A stretch of DNA of 24,983 nt. It comes from JBFMFH01 sp964481395 (GTDB lineage Bacteria > Acidobacteriota > Vicinamibacteria > Vicinamibacterales > JAKQTR01). Within the stretch, counting starts at the first letter, position 1, and each line of letters opens with the position of its first letter. The position numbers and the translations under genes were made by a program. The DNA lies in assembly GCA_964481395.1 (NCBI GenBank), contig CAYZYG010000076.1:1-24983 (forward strand). Reading direction: 5' to 3'. Below the pieces are notes generated by a model that did no database searches, was not told the DNA's origin, and worked only from the letters and a program-made list of their open reading frames with translations. Shown piece after piece: positions 12,047 to 19,745 of this stretch.

Positions 12047-14461
12047 CTACTCGAAGAACCGGCGCTGGCGCGTCGACTTCTTGTTGATCGGCTCGGCGTC
12101 GAGCGCCCACATGCCGCGCCCGTGCGTCGCGATCACGATGATGTTGTCACGCGGATGCACGATGAGGTCGTGAACGTAGGCGGACGGCAGCCCCGTGCCC
12201 GGCACGGTCCACGACTTCCCGCCGTCCGTGGTCACGTAGACGCCCGTGTCGGTTCCCACGTACAGGATGTTTCGGTCGACGGGATCCTCGCGGATCACGT
12301 TCACCGGCCCCATCGGGATGTTCCCGGCGATGCTGGTCCACGTCTTTCCGAAGTCGGTCGACTTCCACACGTACGCCGTGAAGTCGTCGTTGCGCTTCCC
12401 GTTCTGCGTCAGGTAGACGGTGCCGAGACTGAACGCCGACGCGACGATGCGCGACGCCCACTTCTTGTGCGGCAGCCCGGCGACGATCTCGGTCCAGGTC
12501 TTCCCGTAGTCACGCGTCACGTGCACGCGCCCGTCGTCCGTCCCGGCGTAGATCAGCCCGCCGCGCAGCGGCGATTCCGAGATCGTGAAGATCGTCTGAT
12601 ACGGAATGTCGCCCAACTCACCCGCGATGTTGTAGGTCAGGTCCGGGCTGATGATCTCCCACGTATCTCCGCGATCGCGCGACATCAGGAGGTACTGCAT
12701 CCCGTGATAGACGATGTTCGGGTTGTGGGGCGAGAGGATCGTGGGCGCCAGCCACTGGCCGCGCAGGCGCGGCTCGTCCGGAAACCGCTCCGGCAGCAGC
12801 GACTTGGACCGCTCCGCGCGCGGCTTGCTCAGATCGCTCCGGCTGAGCGTGCCGTAGAACCCCGACGAGTAGACGATGTTCGCGTCGGTCGGGTCGATGG
12901 CGTGGGTGGATCCTTCACCGCCCGGCGCGCTCTCGAAATCCTGAGTCGGTATCATCGTGCGGCCGCGGCTCAGATCCACGACGCCGCGGAAGCTCCCGTG
13001 ATCCTGCATGGACCCGTAGACGTGGAACGGCGTGTCCATGTCGTACGAGATGTTGAAGAACTGGGCGACGGGCAGCGTCAGCCGCGAGTCCTTCCAGGTC
13101 GCGCCCTTGTCGTAGGAGATCGCAAACCCCTGGTCGTACCCGTTGACCAGGTAGTTCGTGTTGTCGGGATCGATCCAGAGGGCGTGGTGATCGCTGCCCG
13201 GCGTTCGCAGGCGGCGGAACGTCTTGCCGCCGTCCGTGGACACGTTGAGGCCGAGGCCCATCGTGTAGACGGTATTCGGATCGACCGGGTCGACGCGGAC
13301 CTGGCCGAACACCCATCCGTAGGTGTTCGAATGCCGCTCCATGAACGTCTTCTGCTCGGGTGTCAGCCCGCTCACCTGCGTCCACGTCGCTCCGGCGTCA
13401 TCGGATCGATACACCGTCGCGCCCTTGATGAAGCCAGACGAGGGGATGCCGTAGGGATCCGCCTTCTCCTCTTCGGTGGGCTCGCGGGCCAGTTCGTAGT
13501 TGTCGACGAAGGCGTACAGCGTCGATGGCTTCGCCCGGCACACGTCGATACCGATCCGGCCGCGGAACTTCGCCTCGGGCAGGCCCTGATTGATCGGCGT
13601 CCACGTCCTGCCGCCGTCGATCGACTTCTGGATCCCGCTGCCCGTGGTGTCCGGCACGTTGCGCGGGTCGTTCCACTTCTGGCGGATGCGCTGCCAGGTG
13701 GACGCGTACAGGATCTCCGGGTTCGACGGGTCCATCACCAGGTCGATCGCGCCGGCCTGGTCGCTGACGAACAGAATCCGGTCCCACGTCTTGCCGCCGT
13801 CGGTCGTCTTGTAGATGCCGCGGTCGGGATTGAACGACCACTCGGCGCCCGAAGCCGCGACATACACGACGTCCGGATTGGTCGGATGGATGACGATCCG
13901 AGCGATCGTATATGTCTTCTCGAGCCCCATGTGCTGCCACGTCTTGCCGGCATCCGTGGACTTGTAGACGCCGATCCCCGCCTGCGAACTGCGGAAGATG
14001 TTGGCCTCGCCGGTGCCAATCCAGACGATCGACGGGTTCGAAGGCGCGACGGCGACATCGCCAATCGTCGTCGCCGGTCCCTGGTCGAAGACCGGCTGCA
14101 GGGTCGTCCCTTCGTTCTCCGACTTCCAGAGGCCTCCGCTGGCCGTGGCCACGTAGAACGTGTACTGCTTCCCGCGGGGCGCGATGACCGCGAGGTCGAT
14201 CGACCGGCCGCTGACGTTCTTCGGCCCGAGGAACTGCCACCTGAGATCCTTGAACGGCGATGCGGCCGCCAGCGACGCGTGCGTCTCGAATCCTTTGAGC
14301 CGCAGCGCGGGATCGGTGAGCGACACGACCTGCGGCGCAGCGGCCGGAGCCGCCTTCTTCGAGGCCTGGGCACCGGCCAGGATCGGAACGGACACGATGA
14401 CGGCGGCCGCGCACACGAAGAGCGGGCGCGACCAGCGCGTCGAGCGATGGGTCCCTGTCAT
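12047..14461 (-). CDS. Secreted Asp-box (BNR/sortilin-VPS10-like) beta-propeller protein
   Basis: 804 aa from the ATG at 14461 (AGGAGG four to ten nt upstream). A signal peptide covers about residues 1-31 (hydrophobic core FVCAAAVIVSVPILAGA). The rest is a multi-bladed propeller with about eleven Asp-box turns of the SxDxGxTW type, for example STDAGKTW, TTDGGKTWD, SIDGGRTWT, SDDAGATWT, STDGGKTF, SYDKGATWK, SRDRGDTWE, TRDYGKTWT, STDFGKTWT and TTDGGKSWT. It closes with ATHGRGMWALD, characteristic of the large secreted 'glycosyl hydrolase / VPS10 sortilin domain' family of Acidobacteriota and Bacteroidota. No sialidase catalytic triad was recognised, so binding or a xyloglucanase-like activity are both possible; function is not established. 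The conserved N-terminal phrase LRWQFLGPKNVSGRSIDLA precedes the first blade. Followed on the same strand by a strong hairpin and then the ADOP gene. Confidence 0.9.
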   Translation of the reverse strand: MTGTHRSTRWSRPLFVCAAAVIVSVPILAGAQASKKAAPAAAPQVVSLTDPALRLKGFETHASLAAASPFKDLRWQFLGPKNVSGRSIDLAVIAPRGKQYTFYVATASGGLWKSENEGTTLQPVFDQGPATTIGDVAVAPSNPSIVWIGTGEANIFRSSQAGIGVYKSTDAGKTWQHMGLEKTYTIARIVIHPTNPDVVYVAASGAEWSFNPDRGIYKTTDGGKTWDRILFVSDQAGAIDLVMDPSNPEILYASTWQRIRQKWNDPRNVPDTTGSGIQKSIDGGRTWTPINQGLPEAKFRGRIGIDVCRAKPSTLYAFVDNYELAREPTEEEKADPYGIPSSGFIKGATVYRSDDAGATWTQVSGLTPEQKTFMERHSNTYGWVFGQVRVDPVDPNTVYTMGLGLNVSTDGGKTFRRLRTPGSDHHALWIDPDNTNYLVNGYDQGFAISYDKGATWKDSRLTLPVAQFFNISYDMDTPFHVYGSMQDHGSFRGVVDLSRGRTMIPTQDFESAPGGEGSTHAIDPTDANIVYSSGFYGTLSRSDLSKPRAERSKSLLPERFPDEPRLRGQWLAPTILSPHNPNIVYHGMQYLLMSRDRGDTWEIISPDLTYNIAGELGDIPYQTIFTISESPLRGGLIYAGTDDGRVHVTRDYGKTWTEIVAGLPHKKWASRIVASAFSLGTVYLTQNGKRNDDFTAYVWKSTDFGKTWTSIAGNIPMGPVNVIREDPVDRNILYVGTDTGVYVTTDGGKSWTVPGTGLPSAYVHDLIVHPRDNIIVIATHGRGMWALDAEPINKKSTRQRRFFE

Positions 14462-14790
14462 GAAGAGCCTCCTGCGGGAGCGGAATGCGATGTCGACTGT
14501 CGGCGGGGGCGTCGAGCCGATCCAAGGATTCTATCCCAGGGGCTCCCTCTCTGGAGCCGTACCGCAGCCCGTCAGGGCGGAGGCGGGCCGACCGAGCCGT
14601 GTCACACCCGCGCGAAGCACCACAGGAGAGGTCGCGCGCCCAGTGCGACGCAACGTCCCTTGTCTCGCGTGGTGTGGATCGTGGCCCGTGGCCTTCGTTT
14701 CGTTTCTCGCCTGTGGTCGTTCGTTTTCTGTCTTCTGTCTTCTGTCTTCTACTGTCTACTGTCTACTCTACTGTCTACCATCTACTGTCC
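14462..14790. other. Intergenic region upstream of Asp-box gene, with simple-repeat tract
   Basis: About 329 bp between the ABC permease stop and the Asp-box start, both on the minus strand. It should hold the Asp-box promoter, but I could not pick out a clear -35/-10 pair. The left third is the heptamer-period tract at 14724-14793. I see no other gene here; short frames on the plus strand through the tract are Ser/Cys/Leu-rich artefacts. Confidence 0.6.
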
Positions 14791-14793
14791 CTA
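14724..14793. repeat. Heptanucleotide-period simple repeat (TTCTGTC / CTACTGT units)
   Basis: Plus-strand units TTCTGTC repeat about three times and grade into GTCTACT units. The tract abuts the TAG stop of the ABC permease (14791-14793). It is the same style of 7-bp periodic tract as at 17996-18080 and at 23526-23563/23737-23785, and is always at the 3' end of a gene. Confidence 0.7.
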
Positions 14794-15546
14794 CTGATAC
14801 CGTCCCGCCTCCCGCCGCGTCGCCGCGACGAGCGTGGCGATGAGCAGGAGCACTCCGCCGACGACCCCCACGCTCAGGGCAATGGCCGGCTCCTCCTCGC
14901 GTCCGTACAGAGTCCGCAGCGGAATCAGCCACGGATAGTAGATGCCGTACTTCCAGCTCGACGCGAAGAGCCCGACGAACGTTCCGACCACGGCCACGCC
15001 AAGCGAGACGGTCATCGACGCCCACCACAGGCTGACGAGATTCTGGATCCCCACGACGAGCAGCCCTGACGCGCAGACCGTGCCGGCGCGACGAAGCAGT
15101 TCGGCCATGGGGATTGACTCGGGCAGCTCCAGGCCAGGGTGCACGACATCGACCAACCAGGCGCCGGCGAGACTGCCTCCGACCAGGACGCCCGATGCCA
15201 ACGCGAGCAGCGTCAGCAGCGATCCGAGTTTAGCCGCGGGAACGACCCAGCGGGGTGCCGGCCACGTGAACACGCGCAGCCACCCGGTCGAGGCGTACTC
15301 CAGGTGGTAGATGAGCGCCGCAACGAGGGCGGCCAGCAGCGGGAACATGAACAGGCCCCACATCGCCAGCACGTTGTTCAGGAACGCGAGCCACAGGTCC
15401 GCATCGACGGTGAACTCGCGGGTGCGCATCCAGATGAGGATCTGCAGTCCGATAACCGCGAGGGGCGCGGCCACGCTGACCGTCAGTGCCAGCGTCCGCT
15501 TGAGCTTCCGCAGCTCGGCTCGGTAGGCCACCCACAGCGCGCTCAT
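14791..15546 (-). CDS. ABC-2 type permease (BcrB / lantibiotic-immunity-like)
   Basis: 251 aa. The ATG at 15546 overlaps the ATPase stop by 4 nt (ATGA), implying translational coupling. Six transmembrane helices are visible: TVSVAAPLAVIGLQILIWM; FLNNVLAMWGLFMFPLLAAL continuing through ALIYHLEY; SLLTLLALASGVLVGGSLAG; TVCASGLLVVGIQNLVSLWW; VSLGVAVVGTFVGLFA; and ALSVGVVGGVLLLIATLVAA. The segment HLEYASTGWLRVFTWPAPRW followed by VVPAAKL matches the 'E..xxxW..l.tlPvxR...aK' loop I associate with bacitracin- and lantibiotic-immunity permeases (ABC2_membrane_4). It partners the adjacent ATPase; the substrate is probably a hydrophobic peptide or antibiotic, which is inference. Confidence 0.85.
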   Translation of the reverse strand: MSALWVAYRAELRKLKRTLALTVSVAAPLAVIGLQILIWMRTREFTVDADLWLAFLNNVLAMWGLFMFPLLAALVAALIYHLEYASTGWLRVFTWPAPRWVVPAAKLGSLLTLLALASGVLVGGSLAGAWLVDVVHPGLELPESIPMAELLRRAGTVCASGLLVVGIQNLVSLWWASMTVSLGVAVVGTFVGLFASSWKYGIYYPWLIPLRTLYGREEEPAIALSVGVVGGVLLLIATLVAATRREAGRYQ

Positions 15547-16463
15547 GACCCCGCCTCCCCGGAGGCACCGCCGGTCAGCCGCATGTAAACCTGCTCGAGG
15601 TTCGGCTGCTCCACCACCAGTTCGCTCACGTCGAACCCTCCATCGACCAGGAAACGGTTGATGGTGGCGGCCTCGGCTCCGCCGCTCACGGCCAGGCGCA
15701 GCGCTCCGTCCCCACCAGGCACCGCCACGTATCCCCGGCGGGCGAGGGCGAGCGCGGCGGCCTCGAGAGCGCCCGTCCGGACCCTGAGCGCCGTGCCGTG
15801 CGACTGCCTCAACTCGTCCAGGCCGCCCTGATAGCAGATCACCCCTCTGTTGATGACGGCCAGGCGCGTAATCGTCTGCTCCAGCTCCGCCAGGATGTGG
15901 CTCGAGACGAAGACGGTGACCCCAGAGGAAGCCAGGCGCCTGAAGAGGGCACGCAACTCGAGAATGCCCGCCGGGTCGAGCCCGTTGGCCGGCTCGTCGA
16001 GCACGAGCAGTTCCGGCTCGTGCAGCAGCGCCATGGCGATGCCCAGCCGCTGCTTCATGCCCAGCGAGAACTGCTTCACCTTTCGGCCAGCCGCGTCCTG
16101 CAGCCCGACCGTGTCGAGGGCTTCGTCGACCCGGTGCCGAGGCACGCCGTAGACGAGCTGCTGCAGCGCGAGATTCTCGGTCGCCGTCAGGTGCGGATAG
16201 ATCGCCGGAGACTCGACGAGCGACCCGACGCGCCTCAGAATCTCGACCCGGTGCTCGCGCATCGGCAGGCCGAACACCCGCAACGTTCCCGACGCCGGCC
16301 GCAGCAGACCGAGCAGCATCTTGATGGTCGTCGTCTTGCCGGCGCCGTTGGGGCCGACGAATCCGTAGATGTCCCCGGACCGCACATCGAGGTCCACGCC
16401 GCGGACGACCTCGCGCGGGCCGTACTGGTATGTGAGTCCGTTGGCCTCCAGAATAGGGGTCAC
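15543..16463 (-). CDS. ABC transporter ATP-binding protein (BcrA/drug-export type)
   Basis: 306 aa from the GTG at 16463, with a very good AAGGAG 6 nt upstream that lies inside the last codons of the esterase-like gene. Canonical motifs: Walker A GPNGAGKTT (37-45), Q-loop region with SLVESPAIYPHLTATENL, signature FSLGMKQR (132-139), Walker B LLVLDE (152-157) with PANGLDP, and switch His in VFVSSHILAELE. The long C-terminal extension (about 215-306) is typical of CcmA/BcrA-type exporters. It is followed by the permease (4-nt overlap) and preceded by the esterase-like gene with a 3-nt gap, so the three form one operon. Confidence 0.95.
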   Translation of the reverse strand: MTPILEANGLTYQYGPREVVRGVDLDVRSGDIYGFVGPNGAGKTTTIKMLLGLLRPASGTLRVFGLPMREHRVEILRRVGSLVESPAIYPHLTATENLALQQLVYGVPRHRVDEALDTVGLQDAAGRKVKQFSLGMKQRLGIAMALLHEPELLVLDEPANGLDPAGILELRALFRRLASSGVTVFVSSHILAELEQTITRLAVINRGVICYQGGLDELRQSHGTALRVRTGALEAAALALARRGYVAVPGGDGALRLAVSGGAEAATINRFLVDGGFDVSELVVEQPNLEQVYMRLTGGASGEAGS

Positions 16464-16466
16464 CGC

Positions 16467-17786
16467 TTACTCCTTGCGCTCCAGGCTGGGTTCAGCGTTC
16501 CTGACGAACACGAATCCGTCGACGATGTCCGGCCACACGGCGGTCATCCGCGAGTAGCCCATCGGACGGGCCAGCACGGGCGCGGCAAGCCAGTCTCCCG
16601 GACGGACGTGCGTGCGAAGGTCGAGGAACCACGTGTCGCCAGGCAGGGCCGCGAAGGCGTGCTCGAGGCTTCCACGCCGCGGAGGCGCGAGGTCCCAGGG
16701 CGTCGAGCGCCACGTCGCGACCTGGCCGCGCGCCGACGTGAAGGCGAGGGCATACGCTCGCGGCCCCATCCGCTGCCAGACATGATGTCCCATCGGAATC
16801 ATGCCGGGATCCGCCAGGGGCTTCTGGATCCGCTGGCGGTTCCGCGAGATGTGTGACGTGGCCGCCCACACGATGATCCTGCGACCCGGGTAGCGGTGCT
16901 CCGCGAGCCAGAGGAGGTTCTCGGCCATCTGGGCGTCGCGGCGGTTCATCACCTCAGGCACCGGGCGGTCGAAGTCGGCCTCCCACAGAAACCGGACGTT
17001 GACGGCGGTGCTGCGCGCCACCTGCCGCAGAAAGCGTCCGTCGTCATCCGCCCGCCTCTCGAGAGCCCGGTCGACGGCCTCCGCCTCTCGCGCGAATGCC
17101 TGCCGCCGTTCGCCGGGGATCTTCCGGAACCGCTCCATCGACACGGTGAGGGCCCCCAGCGCGTCGAGAAACGCCGGCGCGTCCACGCCACCCGCGCCGA
17201 TCGCCCCCTTCAGAACCGGGAGCAGTTCGTCACGGCTGAGGGAGCCCGTGAGCTGCATGTCGAAGCCCGTGAGTTCCAGCGGCCGACCGGTGCGGCGCGT
17301 GGCGTCCAGGTACGCGACCAGAGGCTGAAAGTGCGCGCTCCGGCCCCAGACGTCGAACACGCTGGCATCCACCATCTCGCGGGCCGGGCGCCCGGCGAGG
17401 ATCCGGTCTCCGGCGACTTCACACGCAAAGAGGCCGCTCTCGATCGCGAGCACATCGAAACCGAGACGCTGATGGAGGTACTGGATGATGCGGGTCTTCG
17501 CCAGGAACGTGGCGCCGTCTCCGTGCGTCTGCTCGCCGAGCATCACGATATCGACGCCGTCGAGGGCCCGGCCCAGGCCGTCGAGGTCATCGAGCGGCTC
17601 CAGGGCTGGGTCGATTCCTCGGAACTGGACCGCACGCTCGGCCAGCCACGCGACGCGGGGATCCGACGCGTCCTCGTTGGGGTGACTGCACGCACCGGCA
17701 AACGGAACGATGAGCCCCAGCAGCGCGGCGACAAGCAGACACGTCGGGTGCCGGAAGGATGCGGGCCGGACGGTTGAGTGCTTCAC
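16467..17786 (-). CDS. Erythromycin-esterase-family lipoprotein
   Basis: 439 aa from a GTG at 17786. This start puts a lipoprotein signal at the N terminus: hydrophobic CLLVAALLGLIVPF then AGAC, with Cys33 as the probable acylated residue; longer upstream readings bury it. The mature domain belongs to the erythromycin esterase (Ere) / succinoglycan-biosynthesis-like family. It has LGEQTHGDG (His88), VLAIESG (Glu116), AREMVDAS..W, and a late RIIVWAATSHISRN block (His312). As I recall, resistance-type Ere enzymes read WAHNxH here, whereas this protein has Ala where their first His falls, so macrolide-lactone hydrolysis cannot be assumed. Likely a lipid-anchored periplasmic hydrolase. Its stop lies 3 nt before the ABC ATPase start. 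No Shine-Dalgarno is seen before the GTG; a TATCTG hexamer ends 8 nt upstream. Confidence 0.82.
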   Translation of the reverse strand: MKHSTVRPASFRHPTCLLVAALLGLIVPFAGACSHPNEDASDPRVAWLAERAVQFRGIDPALEPLDDLDGLGRALDGVDIVMLGEQTHGDGATFLAKTRIIQYLHQRLGFDVLAIESGLFACEVAGDRILAGRPAREMVDASVFDVWGRSAHFQPLVAYLDATRRTGRPLELTGFDMQLTGSLSRDELLPVLKGAIGAGGVDAPAFLDALGALTVSMERFRKIPGERRQAFAREAEAVDRALERRADDDGRFLRQVARSTAVNVRFLWEADFDRPVPEVMNRRDAQMAENLLWLAEHRYPGRRIIVWAATSHISRNRQRIQKPLADPGMIPMGHHVWQRMGPRAYALAFTSARGQVATWRSTPWDLAPPRRGSLEHAFAALPGDTWFLDLRTHVRPGDWLAAPVLARPMGYSRMTAVWPDIVDGFVFVRNAEPSLERKE

Positions 17787-17828
17787 GGGAGTGTCAGATA
17801 GGACGAAATCGCGCCACGCCTGGTTCCA

Positions 17829-17849
17829 GGACTCCGAGGGACAGAGTCC
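17829..17849. other. Inverted repeat in esterase upstream region
   Basis: GGACTC (17829-17834) and GAGTCC (17844-17849) form a 6-bp stem with a 9-nt loop, 43-63 nt upstream of the esterase GTG. A possible operator or leader hairpin; nothing else supports a role. Confidence 0.25.
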
Positions 17850-17936
17850 AGACGGGAGGTGCCACAATCGCTGCGGGTCCTGTCGCGGGACAGCCCACGC
17901 GTGTTGAGCGCCTTCCGCCGCGGCCGGAGCCATCCG

Positions 17937-17946
17937 CACGATCGTG
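17937..17946. other. 10-bp perfect palindrome CACGATCGTG
   Basis: Perfect palindrome between the CLC stop (17970) and the esterase start (17786), both on the minus strand. It could be an operator for the esterase-ABC operon, but palindromes of this length are not rare in GC-rich DNA. Confidence 0.2.
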
Positions 17947-17969
17947 AAACGGGGCCCGATTCGGCCGTC

Positions 17970-19745
17970 TCACTCTGGGCCCTGGCCCGTGTCCCGCCTC
18001 CTGTCTCCTGTCTCCTGACTCCTGTCTCCTGACTCCTGCCTTCCGACTCCTGTCCCCTGACTCCTGGTGCCTGGAGTCTGACGGTCGCTGTGATGCCCGA
18101 ACGTCTCGAGCACGCGGTCGAGCGTGACGCAGCCGAGCAGCGTCCGGGGCGACGTCCTCGTCACCACGGGCACCACCGGAACTCCCGCCAGCGCCTCGAG
18201 TGCGTCGTCCACCTCCTCGTCGCGGAAGAGCACGCGCGCGGGTGTGAGCGAGCAGGCACGGCCGAGCGGCACGGAGTCGTCGCGCGCGGCCGCGGCCTGG
18301 AGTTCATCGTCCGGAGGCAGGTCCGCCCAGCGCTCGGGCCCGACCGCGACGAGGACCGGCGCGTCGGGGCGTTCCGCGCACCGCGTCAACACCTCGGCCA
18401 CGCTCGCCATGGCGGGAATGAGGAGCATCCCGTCGATCGGCACCATACTGTCTTCGATCCGGCGCTCCGCGCGCTCCCGCCGCTCGTGCACGGCCGGCAT
18501 CACCGTTCCTTCCAGGCGGGCCACCGCTTCGAACACGCCCGTCGGCTGGAGGCCTCGCGACACGAGGTAGGCCAGCGTGTTGGCGACCATGGCCGGAAGG
18601 ATGATCGCGTAGGTCGCGCTCACCTCGAAGATCATGAAGAACGAGGTCATGGGCGTCCGGAAGAAGGCCGCGAAGAACGTCCCCATGCCGACCAGCACGT
18701 ACGCGCCGGTCGGGCTGGTCGCGAAAGGCCAGAACTGGCTCGCGAGGGCGCCGATGCCGCCGCCCACCATCGCACCGACGAAGAGCGTGGGCGCGAAGAG
18801 TCCTCCCGGCGTGCCGACGGCGAAGCACAGGGCCGTGAGCGTCGCCTTGACGAGCCCGAGGCCGATCAGCATGCCCCACCCGTACTCGTTGTGCAGCGCG
18901 GCGTCGATCGACGGGTATCCCGCACCCAGGATCTGCGGCAGCCACCAGGCGACCATCCCGACGACGAGCCCGGCGGCCGCCGGCAGCGCGAAGCGGGTCC
19001 ACACGGGCGCGTGAAAGGCCCGCGACCGCAGGACGACGACGAGCTTCAGATAGCCCGCGCCCAGCAGGCCGCCAGCGACGCCGATGAGCGCGTAGATCGC
19101 GAGTTCGGAAGGATGGGTCAGCGTGAAGACGGGCGCTTCGAAGAGCGGCGCGTCACCAAGGAACCACCGGCTCACGACCGTTGCGGACACCGCGGACAGC
19201 ACGATCGAACCCAGCACCCCGGCGTTCCAGCCGGCCAGGATCTCCTCGATGACGAACAGCACGGCAGTGATCGGCGTGTTGAACGCGGCCGCGATGCCTG
19301 CAGCCGCGCCGACGGGCGCGATCATCCGGATGTGCTCGCGTGTCAGCCGGAACGCGCGCCCCAGCGACGAAGCGACGCCCGCGCCCATCTGAAGCGCGGG
19401 ATCCTCGGGGCCGAGCGGGTTCCCGAAGCCGATCGAGATCGCGCAGGCGGAGAACTTCCCTGCGACGCTGCTGAACGGAACGTACCCGTCGGAAATGTAG
19501 ATCGCGGACTTCGTCGCGTTGATCCCGCTGCCGGAAGCGCTCCTGAAGACGAGTCCGACGATGACCGCACCGACGAGCGCGCCGAGGGCCGGCCACAGCA
19601 CCGCCGCGTACCCGCCCAGTCGGGCGGGCACGCCAAGCGTGGCCCACGTGGCCGCTTCGATGGCCACATGGAAGCAGGTCACGAGCAGCCCGGCGAAGAC
19701 GCCGATGAAGATCGAGAGCAGCAGGAAGCGCTGGGTCTCGCTCAT
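17970..19745 (-). CDS. CLC-family chloride channel/transporter with C-terminal CBS-like region
   Basis: 591 aa from the ATG at 19745, which overlaps the TPR gene stop by 4 nt (ATGA). The CLC core (about 1-420) shows the selectivity motifs GSGIN (72-76) and LGPEDPALQMGA (111-122), equivalent to the usual GREGP loop with the gating glutamate kept (Glu114) but Arg replaced by Pro and the following Gly by Asp. GGLFAPTLFVGA and the FNTPITAVLFVIEEI helix are also present. A cytosolic region (about 430-550) with EDSMVPIDGMLLIPAMASVA resembles a CBS pair, somewhat degenerate. Residues 551-591 are a hydrophilic tail encoded by the heptamer-period repeat and unlikely to be functional. Expected role: Cl-/H+ exchange or Cl- conductance in the inner membrane. 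Co-transcribed with the TPR protein. Confidence 0.92.
   Translation of the reverse strand: MSETQRFLLLSIFIGVFAGLLVTCFHVAIEAATWATLGVPARLGGYAAVLWPALGALVGAVIVGLVFRSASGSGINATKSAIYISDGYVPFSSVAGKFSACAISIGFGNPLGPEDPALQMGAGVASSLGRAFRLTREHIRMIAPVGAAAGIAAAFNTPITAVLFVIEEILAGWNAGVLGSIVLSAVSATVVSRWFLGDAPLFEAPVFTLTHPSELAIYALIGVAGGLLGAGYLKLVVVLRSRAFHAPVWTRFALPAAAGLVVGMVAWWLPQILGAGYPSIDAALHNEYGWGMLIGLGLVKATLTALCFAVGTPGGLFAPTLFVGAMVGGGIGALASQFWPFATSPTGAYVLVGMGTFFAAFFRTPMTSFFMIFEVSATYAIILPAMVANTLAYLVSRGLQPTGVFEAVARLEGTVMPAVHERRERAERRIEDSMVPIDGMLLIPAMASVAEVLTRCAERPDAPVLVAVGPERWADLPPDDELQAAAARDDSVPLGRACSLTPARVLFRDEEVDDALEALAGVPVVPVVTRTSPRTLLGCVTLDRVLETFGHHSDRQTPGTRSQGTGVGRQESGDRSQETGDRRRDTGQGPE
17996..18080. repeat. 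Heptanucleotide-period simple repeat (CTCCTGT/CTCCTGA units)
   Basis: About ten to twelve imperfect 7-bp units (CTCCTGT, CTCCTGA, CTTCCGA, CCCCTGA). The tract lies inside the last 100 bp of the CLC reading frame and gives its SQETGDRR-like tail. Because 7 is not a multiple of 3, the encoded repeat runs over 7 codons. Related tracts end other genes in the window. Confidence 0.75.

Noticed and set aside
14724..14793. Short plus-strand coding frames through the T/C-rich tract
   Set aside because: They encode Ser/Cys/Leu/Tyr repeats created by the 7-bp periodicity and have no start signals.
9779..14797. A 1672-codon open frame on the plus strand, antisense to the ADOP and Asp-box genes and across the gap between them
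   Set aside because: Arg/His/Gln-rich, with no domain and no start signal. Both minus-strand genes are unmistakable families, and stop-free antisense frames are expected in GC-rich DNA.
16467..17786. Calling the esterase-family gene ereA/ereB (macrolide resistance)
   Set aside because: Only family-level motifs are shared, the WAHNxH block differs and it is a lipoprotein; a specific resistance function is not supported by sequence reading.
17996..18080. Possible CRISPR-like array
   Set aside because: The units are 7 bp, contiguous and imperfect, with no spacers and no cas genes; they are simple tandem repeats.
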